Positions 34,399-42,687 of a stretch of DNA of 64,000 nucleotides are shown piece after piece; position 1 is the stretch's first letter; the number at the start of each line of letters is the position of its first letter. The stretch comes from Luteimonas kalidii. Lineage in GTDB: Bacteria > Pseudomonadota > Gammaproteobacteria > Xanthomonadales > Xanthomonadaceae. Under the pieces are notes generated by a model, which ran no database searches, was not told where the DNA came from, and saw only the letters and a program-made list of their open reading frames with translations. Location of the stretch: the NCBI RefSeq assembly GCF_029887935.1, contig NZ_JARXRO010000014.1, positions 53,685-117,684 on the forward strand. Reading direction: 5' to 3'. The position numbers and the translations under genes were made by a program.

Positions 34399-35630
34399 GC
34401 AGAGGGTTCCAGCGGGAGGGGAGTGGGGTGGGCGTGATACAGGTGCGCGACGTCGAGCGTTCGACAGCGTGCCAGCGCGGCGGTGAATCCCTCGGCGGTC
34501 GTGTAACGGGGCAACAGCCGGGGTGGGGTGGCCCAGCCCTCTTCGACGAGTTGCGCCATGACCGCGCGATGGCGCAGCGCGAACTTGCCCGCGAACAGCG
34601 GCTCGAACGCGTGACCGGCGCGCAGGTCGGCAAGCAGGTCGCACAGGCCGCGCAGGTAGACCGCGTCCTTGGTCAGCCCGCCGCCACGCAGGGCACGTAC
34701 CGCCACGTCGAACGCCTCGTCGGTGGCGAAGCCGTGCTGGTCGTGCAGGCAGGCGAAGATCTCGGGAATCCCCTGGCGGTGGATCGCCATGTCCGCCGCG
34801 ACCACGCGGGCGGCGAGGATCCGCAGCCGCTCGCCGGGCAGGTAACCCGACAGGAACTCGGCGAGCACGCCGAGCCCCTCCTGCAGCGGGTCGTACTGGG
34901 CCAGCCCCACGGACAGCTGGCGCAGCGGCTGGCGCGCGCCGTTGTAATGGGTGACCACGTGCGTCCCGACCTCGTGCTGCACCAGCGGCTGCAGCCGCGC
35001 CTGGGGCAGGCGCAGCTCCGCATCCAGGTACAGGCGGCCGTGCGACACCATCATCAGCGAGCCGATGTCGGCATTGACGACGACATCGAGTTCGAAGTCC
35101 GGGGCCTGTGTCCGATACCAGTCGACCTCGTCCTCGACCGCGGCCACCACGGCGTCGACGCCGGTATCCGCCTCCAGCGGTTCACCGGCCTCGACCTCGT
35201 CCAGCAGGCGGTTCGCGAGCGCCAGCAACTCGGGCTCGACGCCACCGAAGAGTCCGATGCTGGCATCGATGAACCCCCCCGTGCCCCGCAGGCGCACCAG
35301 GTCGATGGTGTGGCCGAGGTCGCGCTGCTTCTCGGCCAGTACCCCGGCCAGCAGCGGCGATTCGATCCGGTCGACCGGAAGCGTGAGCAGGCGCCGGCGC
35401 ATGGCATCCAGGTCGAGCACCGGCTCGGCGTAGCGCAACGGCGCCACGCGTGTCCGGTCGCTGGCCTCGAACTCCTCCCACAACCGGTCCGTCCCCAGTG
35501 GATTGAGTGCGATCAGCCAGTCGAGTTCGGCATCGATCGCGAGCAGGGCCGCGTCGATCTCCGCCGCGACCGGCGGAAGCTCCCGCGCCGGTGCGAAGGA
35601 CGCGTCCCCCGGCTGCACCTGCGCGTTCAT
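34395..35630 (-). CDS. DUF1704/QEGLA-motif metallopeptidase (MATCAP-like)
   Basis: A 411-residue protein known as flavohemoglobin expression-modulating QEGLA motif protein or DUF1704. Its zinc motif is H219-E-V-G-T-H224 (HExxxH) in VQHEVGTHVVTHYNG, and LQEGLGVLAEFLSG at 249-262 holds the QEGL signature and third ligand (Glu251). Eukaryotic DUF1704 proteins are the MATCAP tubulin tyrosine carboxypeptidases, so this is likely a carboxypeptidase-type protease. No signal peptide is present. Its start overlaps the amidohydrolase stop and its stop overlaps the ATP-grasp start (ATGA both times), so the three are translated as one unit. Confidence 0.9.
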   Translation of the reverse strand: MNAQVQPGDASFAPARELPPVAAEIDAALLAIDAELDWLIALNPLGTDRLWEEFEASDRTRVAPLRYAEPVLDLDAMRRRLLTLPVDRIESPLLAGVLAEKQRDLGHTIDLVRLRGTGGFIDASIGLFGGVEPELLALANRLLDEVEAGEPLEADTGVDAVVAAVEDEVDWYRTQAPDFELDVVVNADIGSLMMVSHGRLYLDAELRLPQARLQPLVQHEVGTHVVTHYNGARQPLRQLSVGLAQYDPLQEGLGVLAEFLSGYLPGERLRILAARVVAADMAIHRQGIPEIFACLHDQHGFATDEAFDVAVRALRGGGLTKDAVYLRGLCDLLADLRAGHAFEPLFAGKFALRHRAVMAQLVEEGWATPPRLLPRYTTAEGFTAALARCRTLDVAHLYHAHPTPLPLEPSA

Positions 35631-36484
35631 GTCCGCCTCCGGAACTCGGGTCGGACTGCGTCCACCGCCGACCTGAGTCCACGCTGGAGGTCGCGCACGG
35701 CGGTGATGTCCGCGGTGCCGGTCCACTCGTCCATGAAGATCTTCTTGTACTCGGGCGAAATCGTGCACACCCGGGATCCCCAGCGGGCGAAGATCCATTC
35801 AGGGAAGTGCCCGCCCGTGGGAAAGCGCACGTTGGCGCGGACATCCGGCGCGCGGCCCCGGATCGGCATGGCGCGCAGCGCCTGGGCGAATCGCTCGGTG
35901 ACGGCGCGCCAGCGCGACGGGTCGGCCGTGGTGAGGCCCAGTTCGATGTCGGGATTGCCGGCCTGGGGTGCGACGTCGCCGCCGGCGCCATCGCGTCGAT
36001 GGTTGTAGCTGTGCAGGTCGATCAGCAGGATCGCGTCCCAGCGCTCGAGCAGGGTGTCCAGCAGCTCGGTGACCATGGCGTAGAACCTGTCCCAGCGCTG
36101 CAGCGAACGTGCGATCTCGCGCTCGGGCAGGGGCGAGGACCACACCTGGAGTCCCCAGCAATCTTCCGGGCGCGCGTACACCGCGCCGTCCCGCGGGCGA
36201 TTCAGGTCGACTTCGAAGCGCGAGACCGGTACACGGAGACGCACGTCGCCCACGTCGGTGAGCAGGCCGGTCAGTGGATCCTCCTCGCGCAGGCGATCTG
36301 CGTCGCCGAGCGCGAGCAGGGGACGCAGGGACGGGCGGATCGCATGGCCGTCGTGGATCGCGGTCGCCACCACCGGGCCGTCCGCGAGGGTCATGTCCCA
36401 CTCGTCCTCGCGACGGATCGGCGTCAGTTGCGGACGGGTCTCGAACCAGCCCCGCGCCGGAGCGTTGCCTTCGGGTGCCATCAT
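35627..36484 (-). CDS. N-formylglutamate amidohydrolase family protein
   Basis: About 285 residues of the HutG-like N-formylglutamate amidohydrolase family, zinc-dependent amidases that free glutamate from its N-formyl form. Marks are VVATAIHDGHAIRP (His metal ligand), VSRFEVDLNRPRDGAVY (the R..DLNR signature), AILLIDLHSYNH (metal-binding DLHS), and CTISPEYKKIFMDEWTG near the end. ATG 36484 and 36481 are equally possible starts; the frame stays open to 36562. It leads the three-gene overlapping operon. No histidine-degradation genes are near, so a role in hut catabolism is unlikely. Confidence 0.9.
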   Translation of the reverse strand: MMAPEGNAPARGWFETRPQLTPIRREDEWDMTLADGPVVATAIHDGHAIRPSLRPLLALGDADRLREEDPLTGLLTDVGDVRLRVPVSRFEVDLNRPRDGAVYARPEDCWGLQVWSSPLPEREIARSLQRWDRFYAMVTELLDTLLERWDAILLIDLHSYNHRRDGAGGDVAPQAGNPDIELGLTTADPSRWRAVTERFAQALRAMPIRGRAPDVRANVRFPTGGHFPEWIFARWGSRVCTISPEYKKIFMDEWTGTADITAVRDLQRGLRSAVDAVRPEFRRRT

Positions 36485-36951
36485 GGCGGCGAATGCTCGC
36501 AGGCGCGCAATGATCGCGCCGTGATGGGTGCGGCGCGCGTGGCGTGCGCGTGCAATCGGCATTCATCCGGCGCGACACGCGAACGCCGTCGCTCGATCCT
36601 CGTCCAGCGCGTCCGTCACGACGGCCCCTTCACCGATTGCAACGGAACTGTTCTCGCAGCGCCGCTCGCTTGGGCCTGGACGATCCCGTGCGTCGGATCG
36701 TCCGCCGGCCTGAACATGTGCAGGTCCGGCGTGCGTTCAGGGTTCAGTACGCCTTCGCGCATCGCAGACAGCGCGAGAGGATCGCCGTCACCCGGCATCA
36801 GCGCATCACTCCACTGGCGGGCCGTGTTCGCCCTGCGAAACGCCAAGCGACTGCGGCGGCCACGTTCGCGACCCTGTCGCGCAAAGCCGGCGACACGTAC
36901 GGCGTGGGTCGCACGACGCATACAATGGAGTTCCCGGATCCTGGCATCTCC
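36485..36951. other. Intergenic region between the peptidase operon and yaeQ
   Basis: 467 bases between divergent genes. TACAAT at 36921-36926 is a good -10 candidate for yaeQ; no matching -35 is clear. If used, it puts the transcript start close to 36933, favouring ATG 36952. Nothing else stands out. Confidence 0.45.
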
Positions 36952-37506
36952 ATGGCGCCCAACGCGACGATCTACCGGCTCGAACTGCAGGTCAGCGACA
37001 TGGACCGGCACTACTACGCCAGCCACAACCTCACGCTGGCGCAGCATCCGTCCGAAACGCCGGAGCGGCTGATGGTGCGGTTGATCGCCTTCGCGCTGTT
37101 CGCGGACGAGCGGCTCGAGTTCGGCCGCGGACTGAGTACCGTCGAGGATGCCGACCTGTGGCAACGGGACTACGGCGGCGAGATCGAACGCTGGATCGAC
37201 CTCGGTCAACCCGACGACACCTGCATCCGCAAGGCGTGCGCGCGTGCGCGCCACGTCGTGGTCGTGAACTACGGCGGCAATGCCGCGGACATCTGGTGGA
37301 ACAAGGTCGCATCGTCGCTGTCGCGGCTGGACAACCTCACCGTGATCGACCTGGCCCCGGACCGCATCGAGGCAGCCACCGCCCTGCTCGAGCGCGGGAT
37401 GCGACTGACGGCGATGATCCAGGACGGCGAGCTGCAGCTGATGAGCGAGCACCTCAACGTGGCGATGACGCCGCAGGTGCGGCGGGCGGCCTCGCGCGGC
37501 ATGTAG
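36952..37506 (+). CDS. yaeQ: YaeQ family protein
   Basis: A 184-residue protein close in length to E. coli YaeQ (181). NATIYRLELQVSDMDRHYYASHNLTLAQHPSETPERLMVRLIAFALFADERLEFGRGLS-type sequence covers the conserved first half, and IWWNKVASSLSRLDNLTVIDL and LTAMIQDGELQLMSE the second. YaeQ has a PD-(D/E)xK nuclease-like fold and, in Salmonella and E. coli, affects expression of hemolysin through the RfaH pathway; its catalytic role is uncertain. ATG 36952 (MAPNATIY) matches the family start better than ATG 36925. Confidence 0.93.
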   Translation: MAPNATIYRLELQVSDMDRHYYASHNLTLAQHPSETPERLMVRLIAFALFADERLEFGRGLSTVEDADLWQRDYGGEIERWIDLGQPDDTCIRKACARARHVVVVNYGGNAADIWWNKVASSLSRLDNLTVIDLAPDRIEAATALLERGMRLTAMIQDGELQLMSEHLNVAMTPQVRRAASRGM

Positions 37507-37722
37507 ACGGGTGCGCGCGCCCTCGAAGCGCGCCTGTATTGCGCAGGAGCCGGTCTCGTGGGTGTGCACCCGGCATCGGGGTGCGTTCACACGCACGGGT
37601 CGCCGCTGTGCGTAGGCTGGGGCGCGAGGACCTGTCCGGGCATCGGTCAGGGCGAGGATGCCTGACCGGTGACGGCTGGCGGCCCCGGGCGCGGTCGCCC
37701 CGGCGCGGCCAAGGGAGGCGCG

Positions 37723-38718
37723 ATGTGGAAGCACAGGCTGAGGGTGGATTTCCACCTGGGCATCGTGGTGATGTTCGGCGCGATCACCGTGCTCGGCATC
37801 GCCCCGTTCGGCATCTACCGCCATCTCACCGGTGAGTGGTTGATCGCCCTGATCGATCTCGTCATCGTCGCCAGCATCGTCGGTGCCGTGCTGTACGCGT
37901 GGCGCACCGGGCGCACCGCGGGGGTGGCCTCCTTCCTCGCCGCGACCTACTCGCTGGGATGCGTCGCGGTGGCGCACCTGGCTGGATTGCCCGGCCTGCT
38001 CTGGGTGTATCCGGTGCTGGTCGCGAACTTCCTGCTCGTGCGGCGCTGGCCGGCACTGCTGATCTCGGCCGCGGCCGCGGCGGCGGTCATGGCCAGCGAT
38101 GCCGCCCTCGCCACGCCGGTGGAGAAAATCCTGTTCATGGTCACCGCGATCGTGGTCAGCCTGTTCTCCTTCGTGTTCGCCTCGCGTGCGGAACTGCAGC
38201 GCTCGCAGCTGGAGGCGATCGCACTGCGCGATCCCCTCACCGGAGCCGGCAACCGGCGCGGGCTCGAGCTCGAGCTGCATGCCGCGATCGTCACCAGCCA
38301 GCGGCAGGCGACGCCGCTGGGGATGCTGATCTTCGACATCGACCACTTCAAGGCGATCAACGACGACTTCGGCCACGAGGCGGGCGACGACGTGCTGGTG
38401 CAGCTGGCAACCGTCGTGCGCGGCAGCACCCGTGCCAACGACCGCTTCTTCCGCCTCGGCGGCGAGGAGTTCACCCTGCTGCTCCCCGGGGCCAGTGGTG
38501 CCGCACTGTGGGCGATCGCGGAAAAGCTGCGATCGGCCGTCGAGACGGACGTGCAGTGCAGGGGGCGCACGGTCACCATCTCGATCGGCGCGGCCAGCCA
38601 CCAGGGTGGCGAATCGGCGGCGGAGTGGCTGGCGCGTGCGGACGCGGCGATGTATCGCGCCAAGCGGGGTGGGCGCAACCGCACGATGACCGCGGACGAC
38701 GGCGACGGGCCCTCCTGA
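37723..38718 (+). CDS. Membrane diguanylate cyclase (GGDEF) with inhibitory site
   Basis: A 331-residue protein. Five to six membrane segments fill residues 10-165 and end in a short helix, ASRAELQRSQLEAIALRDPLTGAGNRRG, the usual link to GGDEF. The catalytic GGEEF motif is at 246-250, and RAND at 237-240, five residues before it, is an intact I-site (RxxD), so product inhibition by c-di-GMP is expected. FDIDHFKAINDDFGHEAGDD and MYRAKRGGRNR complete the domain. GGGAGG precedes ATG 37723. It makes c-di-GMP from GTP; the signal sensed by the membrane part is unknown. Confidence 0.92.
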   Translation: MWKHRLRVDFHLGIVVMFGAITVLGIAPFGIYRHLTGEWLIALIDLVIVASIVGAVLYAWRTGRTAGVASFLAATYSLGCVAVAHLAGLPGLLWVYPVLVANFLLVRRWPALLISAAAAAAVMASDAALATPVEKILFMVTAIVVSLFSFVFASRAELQRSQLEAIALRDPLTGAGNRRGLELELHAAIVTSQRQATPLGMLIFDIDHFKAINDDFGHEAGDDVLVQLATVVRGSTRANDRFFRLGGEEFTLLLPGASGAALWAIAEKLRSAVETDVQCRGRTVTISIGAASHQGGESAAEWLARADAAMYRAKRGGRNRTMTADDGDGPS

Positions 38719-38937
38719 ACCGGCGGATCATGCGCGTCTGGCCGAAGCACTGGCACGGACGTCGCCGCGCGAGCGGCAGGTGCGGCGAGGAGTTGGGCGA
38801 CGCAGGCGCGTGGCCGCCGTTCCGGCTGCGCCGGGCAGCCACGCGCGCAGCGGCACGACCCGCGCCGCGTGCAGTCCGCGTTGTTGCCTACGCCGCCCGT
38901 TGCTACCCTCGCGCCTGGTCTGGAATGGGGGCAGGGC

Positions 38938-39987
38938 ATGCGCAGGCGACACTTCCTCGGTACCGCCGCGATGGCCGCCAGCGCGGCGCTCGCTCCCGGC
39001 GTCGGATCGGCTGCGCGCTCCGGTGCCGGGATGGCGCAACGCCTGCCCAGGCCGCTGTCGCCCGGCGGCACGGTCGCCCTGGTCAGCCCGTCCTCGGCGG
39101 TCTCCGACCCGTTCGACCTCCAGCTTGCGCGCGAGGTGATGGAAGCGCTGGGGCTGCGCGTGACCACGGGCGCCCACTACGCGGCGCGGCGCGGCCACCT
39201 CGCGGGCACCGATGCCGAACGCGCGGGCGACCTCAATGCCGCATTCGCCGACCCGCAGGTCGACGCGATCGTCTGCACCCGCGGCGGGTCTGGCGCGGCG
39301 CGCCTGCTGCCGCTGCTGGACTACGACGCGATCCGTGCGAATCCCAAGGTGCTGCTCGGCTACTCCGACGTCACTGCGCTGCACTGCGCGATCCAGGCAC
39401 GCACCGGGCTGGTGACCTTCCACGGTCCGATCGGCACCGGCAGCTGGAACCGGTTCAACGCAGACCAGTTCCGGCGCGTGTTCTTCGAGCGCGAACTGCT
39501 GCGCTACGAAAACCGCATCGAGGCCGGCGACGAACTCGTGCCGCGACGCAACCGCACCCGCACGCTCACGCCAGGCAAGGCGCGGGGCCGCCTGCTGGGC
39601 GGCAACCTCACGGTGCTCACCGCGCTTGCCGGCTCGCCCTACCTGCCGGATTTCGACGGCGCCATCCTGTTCCTCGAGGACGTGTCGGAGGCGCCGTACC
39701 GGGTCGACCGTATGCTCACCACGCTCAGCCTGATGGGCGTGCTCGACCGCATCGCGGGCTTCGTGTTCGGCGAGTGCACCGAGTGCGACCCGGGCGATGG
39801 CTACGGGTCGCTGACGCTGTCGCAGATCCTCGACGACTTCATCTTGCCGCTCGGCATCCCGGCCTATACCGGAGCGATGATCGGCCACATCCGCGAGCAG
39901 TTCATCCTGCCGGTCGGCGGCGAGGTGGAACTCGACGCCGACGCCGGCACGCTGCGCCTGCTGGCGCCGGCGTTCGCGGGCGGGTGA
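38938..39987 (+). CDS. LD-carboxypeptidase (peptidase S66), Tat-exported
   Basis: A 349-residue serine peptidase. The leader MRRRHFLGTAAMAASAALAPG carries a twin-arginine motif (RRxFL), so export in folded form is likely. The S66 nucleophile is Ser143 in LLGYSDVTALH; GTRGGSGAARLLPLLDYDAI before it, LEDVSEAPYRVDRML (catalytic Glu) and GAMIGHIREQFILPVGG (catalytic His) complete the Ser-Glu-His triad. It trims L,D-peptide bonds of recycled murein tetrapeptides. Being exported distinguishes it from cytosolic LdcA. Confidence 0.93.
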   Translation: MRRRHFLGTAAMAASAALAPGVGSAARSGAGMAQRLPRPLSPGGTVALVSPSSAVSDPFDLQLAREVMEALGLRVTTGAHYAARRGHLAGTDAERAGDLNAAFADPQVDAIVCTRGGSGAARLLPLLDYDAIRANPKVLLGYSDVTALHCAIQARTGLVTFHGPIGTGSWNRFNADQFRRVFFERELLRYENRIEAGDELVPRRNRTRTLTPGKARGRLLGGNLTVLTALAGSPYLPDFDGAILFLEDVSEAPYRVDRMLTTLSLMGVLDRIAGFVFGECTECDPGDGYGSLTLSQILDDFILPLGIPAYTGAMIGHIREQFILPVGGEVELDADAGTLRLLAPAFAGG

Positions 39988-40022
39988 GGGGCGAGGTCGC
40001 CCGGAACCCCGGGGCGGCCGTT

Positions 40023-40194
40023 CGCCTGATGCGGCCGGTGGACGGGAGTGTCGGCTCTGGGGTGCGTCGCGCGGCCCCGGATGCGGCCTTCGGCCTTATC
40101 CGGGCTACGCCTGATGCGGCTGGCGGACGGTAGCGTTGGCTGTGGGAGGGGTCGCGTGGACCCGGATGCGGCCTTTGGCCTTATCCGGGCTACG
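40023..40194. repeat. Two tandem 85-bp units, each ending in a REP-like palindrome (copies 3 and 4)
   Basis: Unit A (40023-40107) and unit B (from 40108) both begin CGCCTGATGCGGC and, after a diverged middle, end CCGGATGCGGCCTT(C/T)GG followed by CCTTATCCGGGCTACG. The palindromic ends are at 40077-40109 and 40162-40194, exactly 85 bases apart. It fills most of the 291-base gap between convergent genes. Differences in the middle show that the duplication is not recent. Confidence 0.75.
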
Positions 40195-40278
40195 GGGCGC
40201 CGGTGTTGCAGGTGACTGACCATGGCACCGGGCGACCCGGAACGCGTGCTCCAGCCCGGGTCGGGCAAGCGCTGGCGC

Positions 40279-41817
40279 TCATTCGAGCGTCAGCACCACC
40301 AGCGACTTCGCGGGCAGGCTTGCCGACAGGGTGCCGCCCGCAAGGCGTGCGCCGTCGAACGCCACCGGGCGGACGGTGTCCGGAGCGTCGAAGGTGTTGT
40401 GCGCGTCGAGCGCGTCGGCGGTCAGCAGTTCGCCGGACACGCGTGTGGCCTGCGCGCCGTCGAGCGCGAGCGACACGTCCATCGCGTTGCCCGGATCGAG
40501 GTTGACCAGCGCCACGTACAGCTTGCCGTCGCTGCCGCGCGCGGCGGTGCCGTCCACCGCCTTCAGGCTGCCGTAGTCCGGCGAGCGCAGCGTCAGCGGC
40601 AGCGACGTCGCGCCCTGGAACGGCCGGTACATGCGGAAGGCGTGGTAGGTGGGCGTGCGCACCATCTTCGCGCCGTCGGTGAGCAGCATCGCCTGCAGCA
40701 CGTTGACCATCTGCGCGATGCCCGCCGCGCGCAGGCGCTTCGCGTTGCGGTGGAAGATGTTGAGGTTGACCGCCGCCACCAGCCCGTCGCGGATGCTGTT
40801 CTGCTGCTGCAGCCAGCCGCCGGGCGAGCCGGGCGTCGGGTCGTACCAGGTGCCCCACTCGCCGATCACCAGCGCCTTCTCGGCCTCGGGATCGAACTCG
40901 TCCATGATCGCGGTCTGCTCCTGGATCATCGGCTCGATCATGTAGGTGCGTTCGAACGTCGCCCGCCACTGCGGCTCGTCGAAGCCGGTCGCCGGACCCT
41001 TGGTGGTCCAGTCGCCGGTGGGCAGGGTGTAGTAGTGCATCGAGAACGCGTCGAGGTACTCGCCCGCGATCTCCATCGTGGTGCGGGTCCACGCCGGATC
41101 GGTCGCGTCGGGGCCGGAGGCGATCATCGTGGTGCCGCCGTGCGGGGCGAGGAAGCCGGAGTACTGGCGGAACAGGTCGGCGAAGGTCTCCGCGCGCATC
41201 CGCCCGCCGCAGCCGTTGGGCTCGTTGCCGATGCCGAGGAAGTCGATCTTCCACGGCTCCTCCCGGCCATTGCGCCGCCGCTCCTGCGCCAGGGTCGAAT
41301 CGGTGGGCGAGGTGATGTACTCGACCCACTGCGCGGCCTCGCGCGGGGTGCCGGTGCCGACGTTGACGTTGAGGAAGGTCCTGGCGCCGACCAGTTCGGC
41401 GAACTCGAAGAACTCGTGGGTGCCGAAGGCGTTGTGCTCCTCCTTGTTGCCCCACCAGCGGTTGAGCGTCACCGGGCGGTCCGCGCGCGGGCCGATGCCG
41501 GTGCGCCAGTCGTAGATGTCGGCGTAGCAGCCGCCGGGCCAGCGCAGCACCGGCACCTTGAGCTCCTTCAGCGCCGCGAGCACGTCGTTGCGGTAGCCGC
41601 GGGTGTTGGGGATGTCCGAGTCGGGGCCCACCCAGATCCCGCCGTCGATACCGGTGCCCAGCTGCTCCATGAACTGGCCGTAGAGTTCCGGCGCGATGAC
41701 CGGGCCCGGCTGGCCGGCATCGACCCGGCCGGTGACGGTGCCGGCGAAGGCGAGCGGCGCAGTGGTCGAGAGCAACAGCACGCAGGCGGCGTTGCGCAGG
41801 GAGGTCAGGGCGATCAT
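40279..41817 (-). CDS. Alpha-L-arabinofuranosidase (GH51), exported
   Basis: A 512-residue enzyme with a signal peptide (CVLLLSTTAPLAFA). GH51 retaining catalysis uses Glu199 as acid/base in LGIGNEPNGCGG and Glu320 as nucleophile in LVIGEWGTWYDP. VLRWPGGCYADIYDWRTGIGPR and FLNVNVGTGTPREAAQWVEY are further family blocks; the C-terminal 130 residues form the usual beta-sandwich. It removes arabinose from arabinoxylan or arabinan. GAGGAT precedes ATG 41817. No other pentose genes are in the window. Confidence 0.93.
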   Translation of the reverse strand: MIALTSLRNAACVLLLSTTAPLAFAGTVTGRVDAGQPGPVIAPELYGQFMEQLGTGIDGGIWVGPDSDIPNTRGYRNDVLAALKELKVPVLRWPGGCYADIYDWRTGIGPRADRPVTLNRWWGNKEEHNAFGTHEFFEFAELVGARTFLNVNVGTGTPREAAQWVEYITSPTDSTLAQERRRNGREEPWKIDFLGIGNEPNGCGGRMRAETFADLFRQYSGFLAPHGGTTMIASGPDATDPAWTRTTMEIAGEYLDAFSMHYYTLPTGDWTTKGPATGFDEPQWRATFERTYMIEPMIQEQTAIMDEFDPEAEKALVIGEWGTWYDPTPGSPGGWLQQQNSIRDGLVAAVNLNIFHRNAKRLRAAGIAQMVNVLQAMLLTDGAKMVRTPTYHAFRMYRPFQGATSLPLTLRSPDYGSLKAVDGTAARGSDGKLYVALVNLDPGNAMDVSLALDGAQATRVSGELLTADALDAHNTFDAPDTVRPVAFDGARLAGGTLSASLPAKSLVVLTLE

Positions 41818-42458
41818 GGCGGTGGTCGATCCTCGTTCGGGGCGCGCCGCGCGTGGTGCGGCGGCGCGCGGGCGGGTGGCTTCGGGTCGGCCGCAGTCTG
41901 GCCAAAAGCCGCAACCGCGTCGACTCGCCCGATCGCGCGGAGCCGCGTACAGGTCGTGTCCTCGACGCACGTGGCCCGTGGGGGGTCGATGCGCCTCCGT
42001 GTTCGAACGGTCGGGAAAACAGCTTCCCTCGCTCGATCGCACGGTGGGGGAGGCCGTGTGGTTTCGGTGTGCGCCGGATATCCGATTTCGAATCACGTGC
42101 GGCCGGATTGGAATGCCGCGGACTTCGCCTCGATGCAGCGCACCAGTGCCGCGGCGCGGTGCCGCCGAATGCGGTGGCGGACGCGATCGAGCATGGAGGC
42201 GACCGGCCGCCGGGCTTCGCACGGCCAGTGCCGCGACACGGCAAAAGCGGACGTGGCCGGCCAACGGCAGGCCGGCGGCACGGGGATATCCGGCATCCCC
42301 CGGAGTCGTCACCGCGGTCGGATTCCTATGCTAATGTCGCGCTGTTACAGGCCCCGGGGAAAGACGCATGCGTCGGGGCAGCTGCATTCGGGTCCCGGCG
42401 GAGCGTCGCGAGGCGCGCGTACGGTGGCGATGCCTGGTCGATTCAGGGGGAGACACCC
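41818..42458. other. Intergenic region upstream of the borosin-like locus
   Basis: 641 bases between the divergent arabinofuranosidase and the 72-residue precursor. No open frame here has coding character. TATGCTAAT at 42327-42335 is the most promoter-like sequence, 124 bases before the precursor ATG, but it lacks a clear -35. GC content drops locally near 42060-42120. Confidence 0.4.
42327..42335 (+). promoter_or_regulatory. Candidate -10 element for the borosin-like operon
   Basis: TATGCTAAT, an AT-rich island in GC-rich sequence upstream of the precursor gene, with no good TTGACA-type -35 at the usual distance. It would leave a 5' leader of about 115 bases. Confidence 0.3.
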
Positions 42459-42677
42459 ATGTCGAAACTGCTTGAACTGATGCGCAAGCTTGGCAGCGAC
42501 GCGGCACTTGCCGCGGAGTACGACAAGGATCCGGACGGAGTGATGCAGCGCGCCGGCCTGTCGGAGTCCGAGCACAAGGCGATGTCCGAGAAGGACTACA
42601 CCGCGATCAAGCGCCTGACCGGCCTGACCGACGGCAAGTTCGCCACCAACCACATCGTCAAGGCGTACGAAGACTAG
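42459..42677 (+). CDS. Putative split-borosin RiPP precursor peptide
   Basis: A 72-residue peptide. Residues 1-55 (KLLELMRKLGSDAALAAEY, DPDGVMQRAGLSESEHKAM) form a helical block very like the borosin-binding domain of the Shewanella SonA precursor, itself related to LigA-type domains. The last 17 residues (TDGKFATNHIVKAYED) would be the tail that is N-methylated on the backbone; ATNHIV is the likeliest core. GGGGGAGA precedes ATG 42459. The methyltransferase-fusion gene starts ten bases after the stop, so the two are cotranscribed. That it is a precursor is inferred from size, sequence and its partner. Confidence 0.8.
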   Translation: MSKLLELMRKLGSDAALAAEYDKDPDGVMQRAGLSESEHKAMSEKDYTAIKRLTGLTDGKFATNHIVKAYED

Positions 42678-42687
42678 ACCCCGCGAC

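Noticed and set aside
40222..42480. 752-residue plus-strand frame crossing the arabinofuranosidase
   Set aside because: Antisense to a complete GH51 gene and ends inside the borosin precursor region in another phase.
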